NCBI GenBank assembly: GCA_023388965.1
Contig: JAEWFF010000014.1
Coordinates: 62,001 to 126,000, forward strand
Origin: Pseudomonadota bacterium
GTDB lineage: Bacteria; Pseudomonadota; Alphaproteobacteria; Rhizobiales; Methylopilaceae
Length of the DNA: 64,000 nt
Direction of reading: 5' to 3'
Below the pieces are notes generated by a model, which was not told where the DNA came from, ran no database searches, and saw nothing but the letters and a program-made list of their open reading frames with translations. Positions 56,595 to 64,000 of the stretch are shown one piece after another. The number at the start of each line of letters is the position of its first letter. Position 1 is the stretch's first letter. Made by a program: the position numbers and the translations under genes.

Positions 56595-56780
56595 ACCGAT
56601 TTTCTTGGGCCCAAGGATCGTGAAGCGCCCTTCATCTCGCAAAACAACACACAAAAAATGTTCAATAAAAAATATAACACAATCTCTATGTTTCTAATTG
56701 ACATATACCCGGAACAGGATCAGCCTCGCATCCATAGGCCGGTCCCGTGCGGGGGCCGGGCAGGGAAAGCGGGAAACTCC
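56595..56780 (+). promoter_or_regulatory. AT-rich regulatory gap before the sulfate transporter operon
   Basis: A 186-base gap with an AT-rich block (ACACACAAAAAATGTTCAAT and AAAAAATATAACACAATC) ending in TTGACATATACC, a good -35-like hexamer. A GC-rich hairpin, CCGGTCCCGTGCGGGGGCCGG, follows near 56741-56761 and GGGAAACT precedes the sbp start. The AAAAAATGT stretch is shared with the cysG promoter region. Confidence 0.5.
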
Positions 56781-57767
56781 ATGCTCAAGAAACTGGCTCT
56801 CACCACAGCGGCGGTTCTCATCGCCGCACCGGCCTTCGCGGCCGATCTGCTCAACGTGTCCTACGATCCGACGCGCGAGCTTTATGTCGAATTCAACGAG
56901 GCCTTCGCCGCCAAATGGAAGGCCGGGAAGGGCGAAGACGTCACGATCAAGCAGTCGCATGGCGGCTCGGGCAAGCAGGCCCGCGCGGTGATCGACGGCA
57001 TCGAGGCCGATGTCGTTACGTTCGCTTTGGCCTACGACATCGATGCCATCGCCGATAAGGGGGCCATTGCCGAAGATTGGCAGAAGCGTCTTCCGGAAAA
57101 TTCATCGCCCTACACCTCGACCATCGTCTTCCTCGTCCGCAAGGGCAATCCGAAGGGCATTCAGGACTGGGGCGATCTCGTCAAGGAGGGCGTTCAGGTC
57201 ATTACGCCGAACCCGAAGACTTCCGGCGGCGCACGCTGGAACTATCTCGCCGCCTGGGCCTATGCCAAGAAACAGAACGGCGGCTCCGACGAGAAGGCGC
57301 AGGAATTCGTCAAGGCGCTGCTGCAGAACGTTCCGGTGCTCGACACCGGCGCGCGCGGCTCGCTTCTCACCTTCACCGAACGCGGCGTCGGCGATGTTCT
57401 TCTCGCCTGGGAGAACGAGGCCTATCTCGCGGTCAACGAACTCGGTCCCGACAAGTTCGAGATCGTGACGCCGAGCCTGTCCATCCTGGCCGAACCGCCC
57501 GTCGCGGTCGTCGACCGCGTGGTCGACAGGAAAGGCACGCGCGAAATCGCGACCGCCTATCTCGAATTCCTGTATTCGCCGGAAGGACAGGAAATCGCGG
57601 CGAAAAATTATTACCGCCCGCGCAGCGAAGCGGTGGGCGAGAAGTACAAGGACAAGTTCGCCAAGGTCGAACTCTTCACCATCGACGCCGAGTTCGGCGG
57701 CTGGCGCAAGGCGCAGGCCGATCACTTCGCCGATGGCGGCACGTACGACAAGATTTACACGAAGTAA
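56781..57767 (+). CDS. sbp: sulfate ABC transporter periplasmic binding protein
   Basis: A 328-residue protein with signal peptide cleaved after APAFAA. Mature sequence LLNVSYDPTRELYVEFNEAF, QSHGGSGKQARAVIDGIEAD, NPKTSGGARWNYLAAWAYAK and TFTERGVGDVLLAWENEAYL match CysP/Sbp, where the SGG loop and SYD region contact sulfate. It captures sulfate (or thiosulfate) in the periplasm for the CysTWA complex. It is the first gene of sbp-cysT-cysW-cysA. Confidence 0.95.
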   Translation: MLKKLALTTAAVLIAAPAFAADLLNVSYDPTRELYVEFNEAFAAKWKAGKGEDVTIKQSHGGSGKQARAVIDGIEADVVTFALAYDIDAIADKGAIAEDWQKRLPENSSPYTSTIVFLVRKGNPKGIQDWGDLVKEGVQVITPNPKTSGGARWNYLAAWAYAKKQNGGSDEKAQEFVKALLQNVPVLDTGARGSLLTFTERGVGDVLLAWENEAYLAVNELGPDKFEIVTPSLSILAEPPVAVVDRVVDRKGTREIATAYLEFLYSPEGQEIAAKNYYRPRSEAVGEKYKDKFAKVELFTIDAEFGGWRKAQADHFADGGTYDKIYTK

Positions 57768-57790
57768 GTGCGGGGAAGCGGGAACGCGTC

Positions 57791-58645
57791 ATGACAACTC
57801 TCCCTGTGGCGCGTTCCCGCGCCGTACCACGGTCGGTGATCCCGGGTTTCGGGATCACCTTCGGTTTGACGATCGCCTGGCTCGGCCTGATCGTTCTCAT
57901 TCCGCTCGCGGGTCTTTTCCTCAAGACATTCGAACTGACCCTCGCCGAATTCAGCGACATCGTGCTGAGCGAGCGGGTGCTGAGCGCGCTCAGAATCTCG
58001 TTCGGCCTTGCGCTCGCCGCCGCCGCCATCAACGCCGTTCTCGGCCTGATCGTGACCTGGGTTCTGGTGCGCTACGAATTTCCGGGCCGCCGCATCTTCG
58101 ACGCCATCGTCGATATTCCGTTCGCGCTGCCGACGGCCGTTGCGGGCATTGCGCTGACGACGCTCTATGCGCCGAATGGCTGGCTCGGTGCGCCGCTTCA
58201 GGCACTCGGCATTACGGTTGCTTTCACGCCGCTCGGCATTCTCGTCGCGCTGATCTTCATCGGCCTGCCTTTTGTCGTGCGTACCGTGCAGCCGGTCCTC
58301 GCCGATCTCGACAGTGAGCTTGAGGAGGCGGCATCGAGCCTCGGTGCGCCGCGCTGGAAGGTCGTAAGCAGCGTCATCCTCCCGACCTTGCTTCCCGCGA
58401 TCCTGACCGGTTTCGCGCTCGCCTTCGCCCGCGCTGTCGGTGAATACGGCTCGGTCATCTTCATCGCGGGCAATCTGCCGAATGTTTCGGAGATCGCGCC
58501 GCTGCTCATCGTCATCCGGCTCGAAGAATTCCGCTATGCCGACGCCACGGCGATTGCCGTCGTCATGCTGCTGGCGAGCTTCGCGCTCCTGTTCATCATA
58601 AACGGTTTGCAGCGCGGGTCCGAAAAGCGCAGCGCCTCGATCTGA
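57791..58645 (+). CDS. cysT: sulfate ABC transporter permease CysT
   Basis: A 284-residue permease (also called CysU) with six membrane helices and the BPD_transp_1 coupling motif in ELEEAASSLGAPRWKVVSSV. FALPTAVAGIALTTLYAPNG and FARAVGEYGSVIFIAGNLPN are specific to CysT. Position between sbp and cysW is canonical. GGAACG lies before ATG 57791; the longer upstream frame overlaps sbp and is a shadow. Confidence 0.95.
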   Translation: MTTLPVARSRAVPRSVIPGFGITFGLTIAWLGLIVLIPLAGLFLKTFELTLAEFSDIVLSERVLSALRISFGLALAAAAINAVLGLIVTWVLVRYEFPGRRIFDAIVDIPFALPTAVAGIALTTLYAPNGWLGAPLQALGITVAFTPLGILVALIFIGLPFVVRTVQPVLADLDSELEEAASSLGAPRWKVVSSVILPTLLPAILTGFALAFARAVGEYGSVIFIAGNLPNVSEIAPLLIVIRLEEFRYADATAIAVVMLLASFALLFIINGLQRGSEKRSASI

Positions 58646-58653
58646 GATCTGTC

Positions 58654-59559
58654 ATGAACGCCCATACCGAAGCTCTCGATTTTGCGCATCCCATCGCTGC
58701 CGCCGAACCTGTGGCGAACAGAATCGTGCGCACGCCGCGGCCCGTACGTGGCGAGCCGGCAGCCGTGCGCCGGACATTGATCGCCATCGCGCTCACCTTC
58801 CTCGGCCTGTTCATCGTCCTGCCGCTGATCGTCGTGTTCCAGCAGGCTTTCGCCAAGGGGTTCGATCTTTACATCGCCGCCATCACCGAGCCGGATGCCG
58901 TACATGCCATCAAGCTCACTGTTGCCGCTGCGCTGATCGCGGTCGCGCTCAACCTCGTCTTCGGCCTCGTCATGGCGTGGACGGTCGCGAAGTTCGAATT
59001 CCGCGGCAAGAGCTTCCTCATTTCGCTGATCGACCTGCCGTTCTCGGTCTCGTCGGTCGTCGCCGGCCTTGTCTTCGTGCTGCTGTTCGGCGCGCAGGGG
59101 TTCTTCGGCTACTGGTTCATCGATCATGGTTACAAGGTCATCTTCGCGCTGCCCGGCATCGTTCTGGCGACGATTTTCGTGACCTTCCCCTTCGTCGCGC
59201 GCGAACTGATCCCGCTGATGCAGGAGCAGGGCACATCGGAGGAAGAAGCAGCCATATCGCTCGGCGCGTCGGGCTGGCAGACTTTTCTCAAGGTCACTCT
59301 GCCCAATGTGAAGCTCGCGCTTTTGTACGGCGTACTGCTCTGCAATGCGCGGGCGATGGGCGAATTCGGCGCGGTGTCCGTCGTGTCGGGCCATATAAGA
59401 GGCGAGACGAATACGATGCCGCTGCACATCGAAATCCTCTATAACGAATATCAGTTCTCGGCGTCGTTCGCGGTTGCCTCACTTCTGGCTTTCCTCGCCC
59501 TCGTCACATTGATCCTCAAGACCGTTCTCGAACATCGCATCGCGGAAAGCCGGAAATGA
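58654..59559 (+). CDS. cysW: sulfate ABC transporter permease CysW
   Basis: A 301-residue permease paired with CysT. The N-terminal 45 residues are a cytosolic extension, then six helices with the coupling loop GTSEEEAAISLGASGWQTFL and the CysW stretch YGVLLCNARAMGEFGAVSVV. Its stop overlaps the cysA start in ATGA. Confidence 0.95.
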   Translation: MNAHTEALDFAHPIAAAEPVANRIVRTPRPVRGEPAAVRRTLIAIALTFLGLFIVLPLIVVFQQAFAKGFDLYIAAITEPDAVHAIKLTVAAALIAVALNLVFGLVMAWTVAKFEFRGKSFLISLIDLPFSVSSVVAGLVFVLLFGAQGFFGYWFIDHGYKVIFALPGIVLATIFVTFPFVARELIPLMQEQGTSEEEAAISLGASGWQTFLKVTLPNVKLALLYGVLLCNARAMGEFGAVSVVSGHIRGETNTMPLHIEILYNEYQFSASFAVASLLAFLALVTLILKTVLEHRIAESRK

Positions 59560-60599
59560 ACATCGACGTCCAGAACATCATCAAGCAGTTCGGTACCTTC
59601 AAGGCGCTGAACGATGTCAGTCTGAAAATCCAGTCGGGCGAATTGCTCGCGCTTCTCGGCCCGTCCGGTTCGGGAAAGACGACGCTTCTGCGCATCATCG
59701 CGGGCCTGGAATGGCCCGATGCCGGCGCGGTCCGCTTCGATGGCGAGGACGCGCTGTCGCTGACGGTTGCCGAACGCGATGTCGGCTTCGTGTTCCAGCA
59801 TTACGCGCTGTTCCGCCATATGAACGTCTACGACAATATTGCCTTCGGCATGCGCGTACGCCCACGCAAGGAGCGCAAGCCGGAATTTGCCATCAAGCAG
59901 AAGGTCGAGGAACTTCTCAATCTCGTACAGATCGGCTCGCTCGCGGGGCGTTATCCGTCGCAGCTTTCGGGCGGCCAGCGCCAGCGTGTTGCGCTTGCGC
60001 GCGCGCTCGCCATCGAGCCGCGCGTTCTGCTGCTCGACGAGCCGTTCGGCGCGCTCGACGCCAAGGTGCGCAAGGATCTGCGCCGCTGGCTGCGCAATCT
60101 GCACAACGAGCTGCACGTCACCTCGATCCTCGTCACGCACGATCAGGAGGAGGCGCTGGAAGTCTCCGACCGTGTCGTCGTCATGGGACATGGCAGGATC
60201 GAGCAGGTCGGTACGCCGAGCGAGGTTTACGACACGCCGGCGACGGCCTTCGTGCACGATTTCATCGGCGAATCCGTTGCGCTGCCGATTACGGTCGAAA
60301 GCGGGGTCGCGCGTGTCGGCGACCGCAAGCTGATGATCGATGCGGCGGGCGTTCGGTCCGGCGCGGCGCGTCTGTTCGTGCGTCCGCACGATATCGAGAT
60401 CACGCCGGCTGGAAAGTCCGGCATCGAGGGGCAGGTGCTGGCGGTGCGCCGCTTCGGTCCGACCCATCGCGTCGATATTTCGGTTCCCGTCGATGGTGGT
60501 TACACGACAATCGAGGCGGCCGTTCCCGCCGGTCATGAACCGAAGATCGGCGATACGCTCGGCCTCGTGCCGGAGCGCTATCGGGTATTTGCGGTCTGA
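59556..60599 (+). CDS. cysA: sulfate/thiosulfate import ATP-binding protein CysA
   Basis: A 347-residue ATPase with Walker A LLGPSGSGKTTLLRIIAG, signature QLSGGQRQRVALARAL, Walker B VLLLDEPFGALD and switch His in LVTHDQEEALE. The C-terminal 110 residues are the TOBE-like regulatory domain of CysA. It powers the CysTW permease. A palindromic repeat follows directly. Confidence 0.95.
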   Translation: MNIDVQNIIKQFGTFKALNDVSLKIQSGELLALLGPSGSGKTTLLRIIAGLEWPDAGAVRFDGEDALSLTVAERDVGFVFQHYALFRHMNVYDNIAFGMRVRPRKERKPEFAIKQKVEELLNLVQIGSLAGRYPSQLSGGQRQRVALARALAIEPRVLLLDEPFGALDAKVRKDLRRWLRNLHNELHVTSILVTHDQEEALEVSDRVVVMGHGRIEQVGTPSEVYDTPATAFVHDFIGESVALPITVESGVARVGDRKLMIDAAGVRSGAARLFVRPHDIEITPAGKSGIEGQVLAVRRFGPTHRVDISVPVDGGYTTIEAAVPAGHEPKIGDTLGLVPERYRVFAV

Positions 60600-60740
60600 A
60601 CCCTCTCCCGCTTGCGGGAGAGGGACGACTCGCGCCGTCAGGTGCGAGCGGGGTGAGGGGGGGCCCTCACATTCGCGACCCCTCACCCGGCAGCCGCTGC
60701 GCGGCTTGCCGACCTCTCCCACAATGGGAGAGGTTATTGC
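60600..60740. repeat. palindromic intergenic repeat (CTCTCCC type)
   Basis: Four hairpins in series: CCCTCTCCCGCTTGCGGGAGAGGG at 60602 (24 bases, shown by halves CCCTCTCCCGC and GCGGGAGAGGG), CTCACC/GGTGAG-type stem, CGGCAGCCG / CGGCTTGCCG, and ACCTCTCCC / GGGAGAGGT. The structure fills the convergent gap between cysA and puuB and could terminate both. Confidence 0.75.
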
Positions 60741-60742
60741 CC

Positions 60743-62014
60743 CTACAACCTGTCCCGTAATGCATACCACAGCATGGCCAGCACCAGCAGCGGCTGGCGC
60801 AGCGCCGCACCGCCGGGGAAGGTCGGCACGGGAAGGCGCGCCAATATGTCGAACTTCTCCGCGGTTCCCATGATGGCTTCGGCCATCACCTTTCCGGCAA
60901 AGGGCGCGAGCGCGACGCCCTGGCCGGAATAACCGGCCGCCATCAATACGTTCGGATACAGACGCCGCACCATGGGCAGGCGGGTGGCCGTGACCCCGAC
61001 GACGCCGCTCCACGCGAAATCGAAACCGGTTTCGGCAAGATCGGGAAAGACGGTTCTCAGCGCGCGGCGCACTTTCGCGGCGGGATCGGCCACATAGGTC
61101 GTCGAATAGCTTTCGCCGCCGCCGAACAGCAGGCGGCCGTCCGCGGTCGGCCGGAAATAGTTCACGACGAAGCGGCTGTCGGCAACGGCCATGGGCGTGG
61201 TGAGGTATTGCTTCAATCTTTCGCCCAAAGGTGCGGTCACGCCGATGGTGGAAGCAATCGGCATGATGCGCGCATCGGCGTCGGGAACGAGGCCCTGCAT
61301 CAGGCTGTCGCCGGCCACCAGAACCCAGTCCGCCATGACTTCGCCGCTGCGGGTCGTTACGCGCGCTTTCGCGCCCGGCGTGATGGAAAGTGCCTTCGTG
61401 TTCTCGAAGAACTGTGCGCCTGCACTTTCGGCGGCGCGGGCGAGGCCGCGTGCATATTTCAGCGGATGCAGATGCCCGCCGCCACGGTCGATCATGCCGC
61501 CCTTGTAATCGTCCGATTTCACAAGCGCGCGGATGCCGGCACTGTCGAGCCTTTCGACCTTGTCATAGGCGTAATGGGTGCGCAGATGGTCGACATAGCG
61601 GCTGGTCTTGTCGGCGAGGCCCGCACGGTGATCGGCATAGATCAGGCCGTGGACGCGCTCGGCATGGATATCGTGCCGGACGATGCGGTTGTCGATCTCC
61701 GCAACGGCATCCTGACCGATATCCCACAATTGCCGCGCCGCGGCGGTTCCGAATGCGCGTTCGAGATATATCTGGTCCTTGCGAAGCCCTGTATGTATCT
61801 GCCCGCCATTGCGTCCGGATGCGCCGCAGGCCACGCGACCCTGTTCGAGAACGACGACGGAATAGCCCCCCTCGACAAGGCTGAGCGCTGCGCCGATGCC
61901 GGTGAAGCCCGCGCCGATCACGCACACATCGGCACGCACGCTTCCCTCCAGCGCGGGGAAATCCGGCAGGGGCTCGGCGGTCGCTTCGTAATAGGTTCTG
62001 TCGCCCATCGTCAT
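60743..62014 (-). CDS. puuB: FAD-dependent gamma-glutamylputrescine oxidase (PuuB-like)
   Basis: A 423-residue flavoprotein of the DAO/PuuB/OrdL family. The FAD motif is CVIGAGFTGIGAALSLVEGG near residue 30; GASGRNGGQIHTGLRKDQIY is the flavin loop and MAAGYSGQGVALAPFAGKVM the C-terminal contact. It oxidises gamma-glutamylputrescine to the aldehyde in putrescine breakdown. Its pairing with puuA and a following PotF-like gene makes this assignment firmer than for a random DAO protein. ATG 62014 or 62008 may be the start. Confidence 0.82.
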   Translation of the reverse strand: MTMGDRTYYEATAEPLPDFPALEGSVRADVCVIGAGFTGIGAALSLVEGGYSVVVLEQGRVACGASGRNGGQIHTGLRKDQIYLERAFGTAAARQLWDIGQDAVAEIDNRIVRHDIHAERVHGLIYADHRAGLADKTSRYVDHLRTHYAYDKVERLDSAGIRALVKSDDYKGGMIDRGGGHLHPLKYARGLARAAESAGAQFFENTKALSITPGAKARVTTRSGEVMADWVLVAGDSLMQGLVPDADARIMPIASTIGVTAPLGERLKQYLTTPMAVADSRFVVNYFRPTADGRLLFGGGESYSTTYVADPAAKVRRALRTVFPDLAETGFDFAWSGVVGVTATRLPMVRRLYPNVLMAAGYSGQGVALAPFAGKVMAEAIMGTAEKFDILARLPVPTFPGGAALRQPLLVLAMLWYALRDRL

Positions 62015-62210
62015 CCCGGACGCGCATGATGTATGGACCTCATCCTGAGGAGCGATGCGAAGCTTCGCGTCCCGAAGGATGGGCAGCGAATACAGCGCCC
62101 GCGTCTCATCCTTCGAGACGCCCGCTGCGCGGGCTCCTCAGGATGAGGTCTCCGGATGCCGCCGCGAAAGGTCCCGGATAAACGCTGCGCGTTTTCCGGG
62201 ACGACGGCTA
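62009..62210. repeat. long compound palindromic repeat
   Basis: The puuB-puuA gap carries CCTCATCCTGAGGAGC at 62038-62053 and its perfect complement GCTCCTCAGGATGAGG at 62133-62148, enclosing smaller hairpins (GCGAAGCTTCGC, GCCCGCTGCGCGGGC). Further out, CGTCATCCCGG and CCGGGACGACG pair at 62009 and 62200. The last bases overlap the C-terminal end of puuA. This type of repeat is common in Hyphomicrobiales intergenic DNA. Confidence 0.75.
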
Positions 62211-63602
62211 AACATTCAGAAGCAGATATTCGCGCTCCCACGGGCTTATGACGCGCATGAAGGTTTCGAACTCCGCGCGTTTGACCGCCGCATAGGTCAC
62301 TATGAAGGTGCGGCCGAACAGTTTTTCGAGCGCCTCGGATTCCTCGAACAGCGACAGTGCCTCGAGCAGGCCGCGTGGCAGATCGTAATCGAGCCCGTGC
62401 GCCGAGCCTTCGATGGGCTCTGTCGGCTCCAGCTCTTCGGTCATGCCGAGATAGCCGGCCGCAAGGCCGGCGGCGATGGCGAGATAGGGATTGGCGTCCG
62501 AGGATGGAATGCGGTTTTCGACGCGCCGCGATTCCGGTTTGGACGGCGGCACGCGCAGGCCGGTCGTCCGGTTGTCGTAGCCCCAGGCCACATTGATCGG
62601 CGCAGTGCCTTCCTTCGTCAGGCGGCGATAGGAGTTCACGTAAGGCGCAAGTATGCACATGACGTGGGGCAGGTATTTCTGCTGCCCGGCCAGAAACGAG
62701 AAGAATTCCTTCGTCGGCTCGCCCTTGGCGTTCGAGAAAATGTTCTTCCCGCTCTTGTCGCGGATGGATTGATGTATGTGCATGGCCGAGCCCGGCTCGT
62801 CGGCAATCGGCTTGGCCATGAAGGTGGCGTAGATGTTGTGAGCGAGCGCCGCTTCGCGGATCGTGCGCTTGAACATGAATACCTGGTCGGCAAGCGCGAG
62901 CGGGTCGCCATGGCGCAGATTGATCTCCATCTGCGCGGCGCCTTCCTCGTGGATCAGGGTGTCGATCTCAAGCCCCTGCGCCTCGGAGAAATCGTAGATA
63001 TCCTCGAACAGGTCGTCGAACTCGTTCACGGCCGAAATCGAATAGCTCTGGCGCCCGGTCTCCGGGCGGCCAGAGCGGCCGACCGGCGGTTCGAGCGGGT
63101 AATCGGGATCGGTGTTCGGCTTGACGAGGTAGAATTCGATCTCCGGCGCGACGATGGGGTGCCAGCCCTTGGCCGTGTAGAGGTCCACGATCCGCCGCAG
63201 CACATTGCGCGGCGCGACCTCGACCGGCTCGCCGTCGCGGTTGAAGCAATCGTGGATCATCTGCGCAGTCGGGTCGTTCGCCCATGGCACAACCGACAGC
63301 GTGGAAAAGTCCGGCTCCAGAACGAGGTCGGCATCGGCCGGGTCGGCCGCGCCCGCCGCATCGTCGGCGGTGTATTCGCCGGCAATCGTCTGGTGAAAGA
63401 TGGAGGAGGGCAGGTTCATCGCCGGCGCATTGAAGAATTTGGATGTCGGCATGATCTTGCCGCGCGCCACGCCGGCCTGGTCCGGCACCACGCATTCCAG
63501 TTCCTCGATGCCCCTGGCCCTCAGCCAGGCGCGTGCTTCGGCAACATTGGCCACGCCTCTCAGGGAGGAAGCGGCGTCCTTCGGTGTTTTCTTCTTGACC
63601 AT
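62208..63602 (-). CDS. puuA: glutamine synthetase family, gamma-glutamylputrescine synthetase (PuuA-like)
   Basis: A 464-residue GS-type ligase. Metal and substrate motifs are readable: EIEFYLVKPNTDP, HEEGAAQMEINL, MHIHQSIRDKSGKNIFSNAK, and RVPPSKPESRRVENRIPSSD. The regulatory adenylylation tyrosine region of GlnA is not apparent and the context (puuB and PotF-like gene) favours ATP-dependent joining of glutamate to putrescine. ATG 63602 is chosen over one 51 bases upstream on family alignment. Confidence 0.85.
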   Translation of the reverse strand: MVKKKTPKDAASSLRGVANVAEARAWLRARGIEELECVVPDQAGVARGKIMPTSKFFNAPAMNLPSSIFHQTIAGEYTADDAAGAADPADADLVLEPDFSTLSVVPWANDPTAQMIHDCFNRDGEPVEVAPRNVLRRIVDLYTAKGWHPIVAPEIEFYLVKPNTDPDYPLEPPVGRSGRPETGRQSYSISAVNEFDDLFEDIYDFSEAQGLEIDTLIHEEGAAQMEINLRHGDPLALADQVFMFKRTIREAALAHNIYATFMAKPIADEPGSAMHIHQSIRDKSGKNIFSNAKGEPTKEFFSFLAGQQKYLPHVMCILAPYVNSYRRLTKEGTAPINVAWGYDNRTTGLRVPPSKPESRRVENRIPSSDANPYLAIAAGLAAGYLGMTEELEPTEPIEGSAHGLDYDLPRGLLEALSLFEESEALEKLFGRTFIVTYAAVKRAEFETFMRVISPWEREYLLLNV

Positions 63603-63897
63603 GCGGTTCTGCAATCCGCGCGCCCGGAGTGTGATTGGTACCCTAAAGGACATCCGGGGATGCGCGGTCTGGGCCTATGCCCGGTTGCGCTCCGTGTTTT
63701 GTGGGGGCTGCCGCGGCTGCGGCGGCCAGTGGGCCAAGAGTGCCGGGCCGCCTTGAAGCCGTCAACGGGTGCGCCACAATCATCCTGCGGCGGGGGAGTA
63801 AATACCACCGAAGCTGTTGCTTGTATCGAGGGTCATTGGCCCGTAACTTGGCGCGCTCAGAATTGGCTGCAAGGCCCCTTGGAGGAACAAGAAAACC
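63603..63897. other. gene-free divergent promoter region
   Basis: The 295 bases between puuA and the PotF-like gene contain no convincing frame. Visible are a GGCTGCCGCGGCTGCGGCGG repeat-like stretch near 63706 and GGAGGAAC near 63881, the ribosome binding site for the next gene. Promoters for both directions must lie here; none is recognised with certainty. Confidence 0.5.
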
Positions 63898-64000
63898 ATG
63901 AACCAGCCTCGTTCCATCGTTTCGGCGCTGGCCGCCGTGCTGCTCCTCGGCTCCGCCGCCGGCGCGGCGGCTGAAGAGATCAGGATCTACAATTGGTCGG
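63898..64000 (+). CDS. putrescine/polyamine ABC transporter substrate-binding protein, 5' end
   Basis: The first 34 residues of a PotF-like protein, cut by the window edge. A signal peptide (SALAAVLLLGSAAGAAA) is followed by EEIRIYNWS, the canonical mature start of PotF/PotD family proteins (IYNWSDYI). TGGAGGAAC lies about 12 bases upstream of ATG 63898. It fits the neighbouring puu genes as the putrescine uptake component. Confidence 0.75.
   Translation, partial: MNQPRSIVSALAAVLLLGSAAGAAAEEIRIYNWS

Overview
The window is about 64 kb of GC-rich chromosomal DNA from an alphaproteobacterium, most likely order Hyphomicrobiales (Rhizobiales). Supporting signs are the gene order murA - DUF2948 - hisD - UPF0262 - infA - maf - yacG - tRNA-Phe, a class I lysyl-tRNA synthetase, a C4-pathway 5-aminolevulinate synthase, a SAM-II riboswitch before metZ, a DUF6460 protein, a PodJ-like Sel1 protein and characteristic palindromic intergenic repeats. 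The genus cannot be read from the sequence. No prophage, IS element, integrase or CRISPR array was seen.

Layout. 1-5.6 kb: partial argE, trkH, apaG, metZ with a SAM-II riboswitch, a long-form dCTP deaminase and an exported protein. 5.6-8.4 kb: a broken NDP-hexose 2,3-dehydratase translationally coupled to a GT61-type glycosyltransferase, then dodecin and a YegP-like protein. 8.48-11.5 kb: tRNA-Gly(CCC) followed by a patch of gene debris (truncated FMN-glutamate synthase, intact TetR regulator, truncated and frameshifted efflux fusion protein joined to the 3' part of an alpha-hydroxy-acid oxidase) closed by a strong terminator. 11.5-17.6 kb: a complete Mrp Na+/H+ antiporter operon with fused MrpAB. 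17.8-25.6 kb: a small TFPASDPP protein, a tandem glycine riboswitch driving a DadA-type oxidase, Sco, a GT2 membrane glycosyltransferase, an orphan solute-binding protein, lysS and ytoQ. 25.6-33 kb: S24 repressor, DUF952-pyrD, a degenerate EAL protein, DUF6460, a PodJ-like polar protein and YjbQ. 33-38.6 kb: a CrbS/CrbR-like sensor-transporter kinase and its LuxR-type regulator, a DUF2865-like protein and mscL. 38.7-44.3 kb: hemA and a GDP-L-fucose operon (manC, gmd, fcl) with an SGNH-like protein. 44.4-50.2 kb: tRNA-Thr and the murA-to-yacG housekeeping cluster. 50.3-54.3 kb: HPP-CBS protein, MsbA-like exporter and LOG-family protein. 54.4-60.6 kb: sulfate assimilation (cysG, cysH, sbp, cysT, cysW, cysA). 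60.7-64 kb: polyamine use (puuB, puuA, start of a potF-like gene).

The genes form several coherent modules: methionine synthesis switched by SAM, glycine-dependent amine oxidation, ion homeostasis (Trk, Mrp, MscL), an acetate-type two-component switch, fucosylated surface glycan precursors, sulfate uptake and reduction, and gamma-glutamylputrescine metabolism. The accessory parts are 5.6-7.9 kb and 8.5-11.5 kb, where gene decay is visible. The most notable observations are the two riboswitches, the decayed deoxysugar gene coupled to a glycosyltransferase, and the gene graveyard beside tRNA-Gly with an apparently orphaned TetR-type operator.
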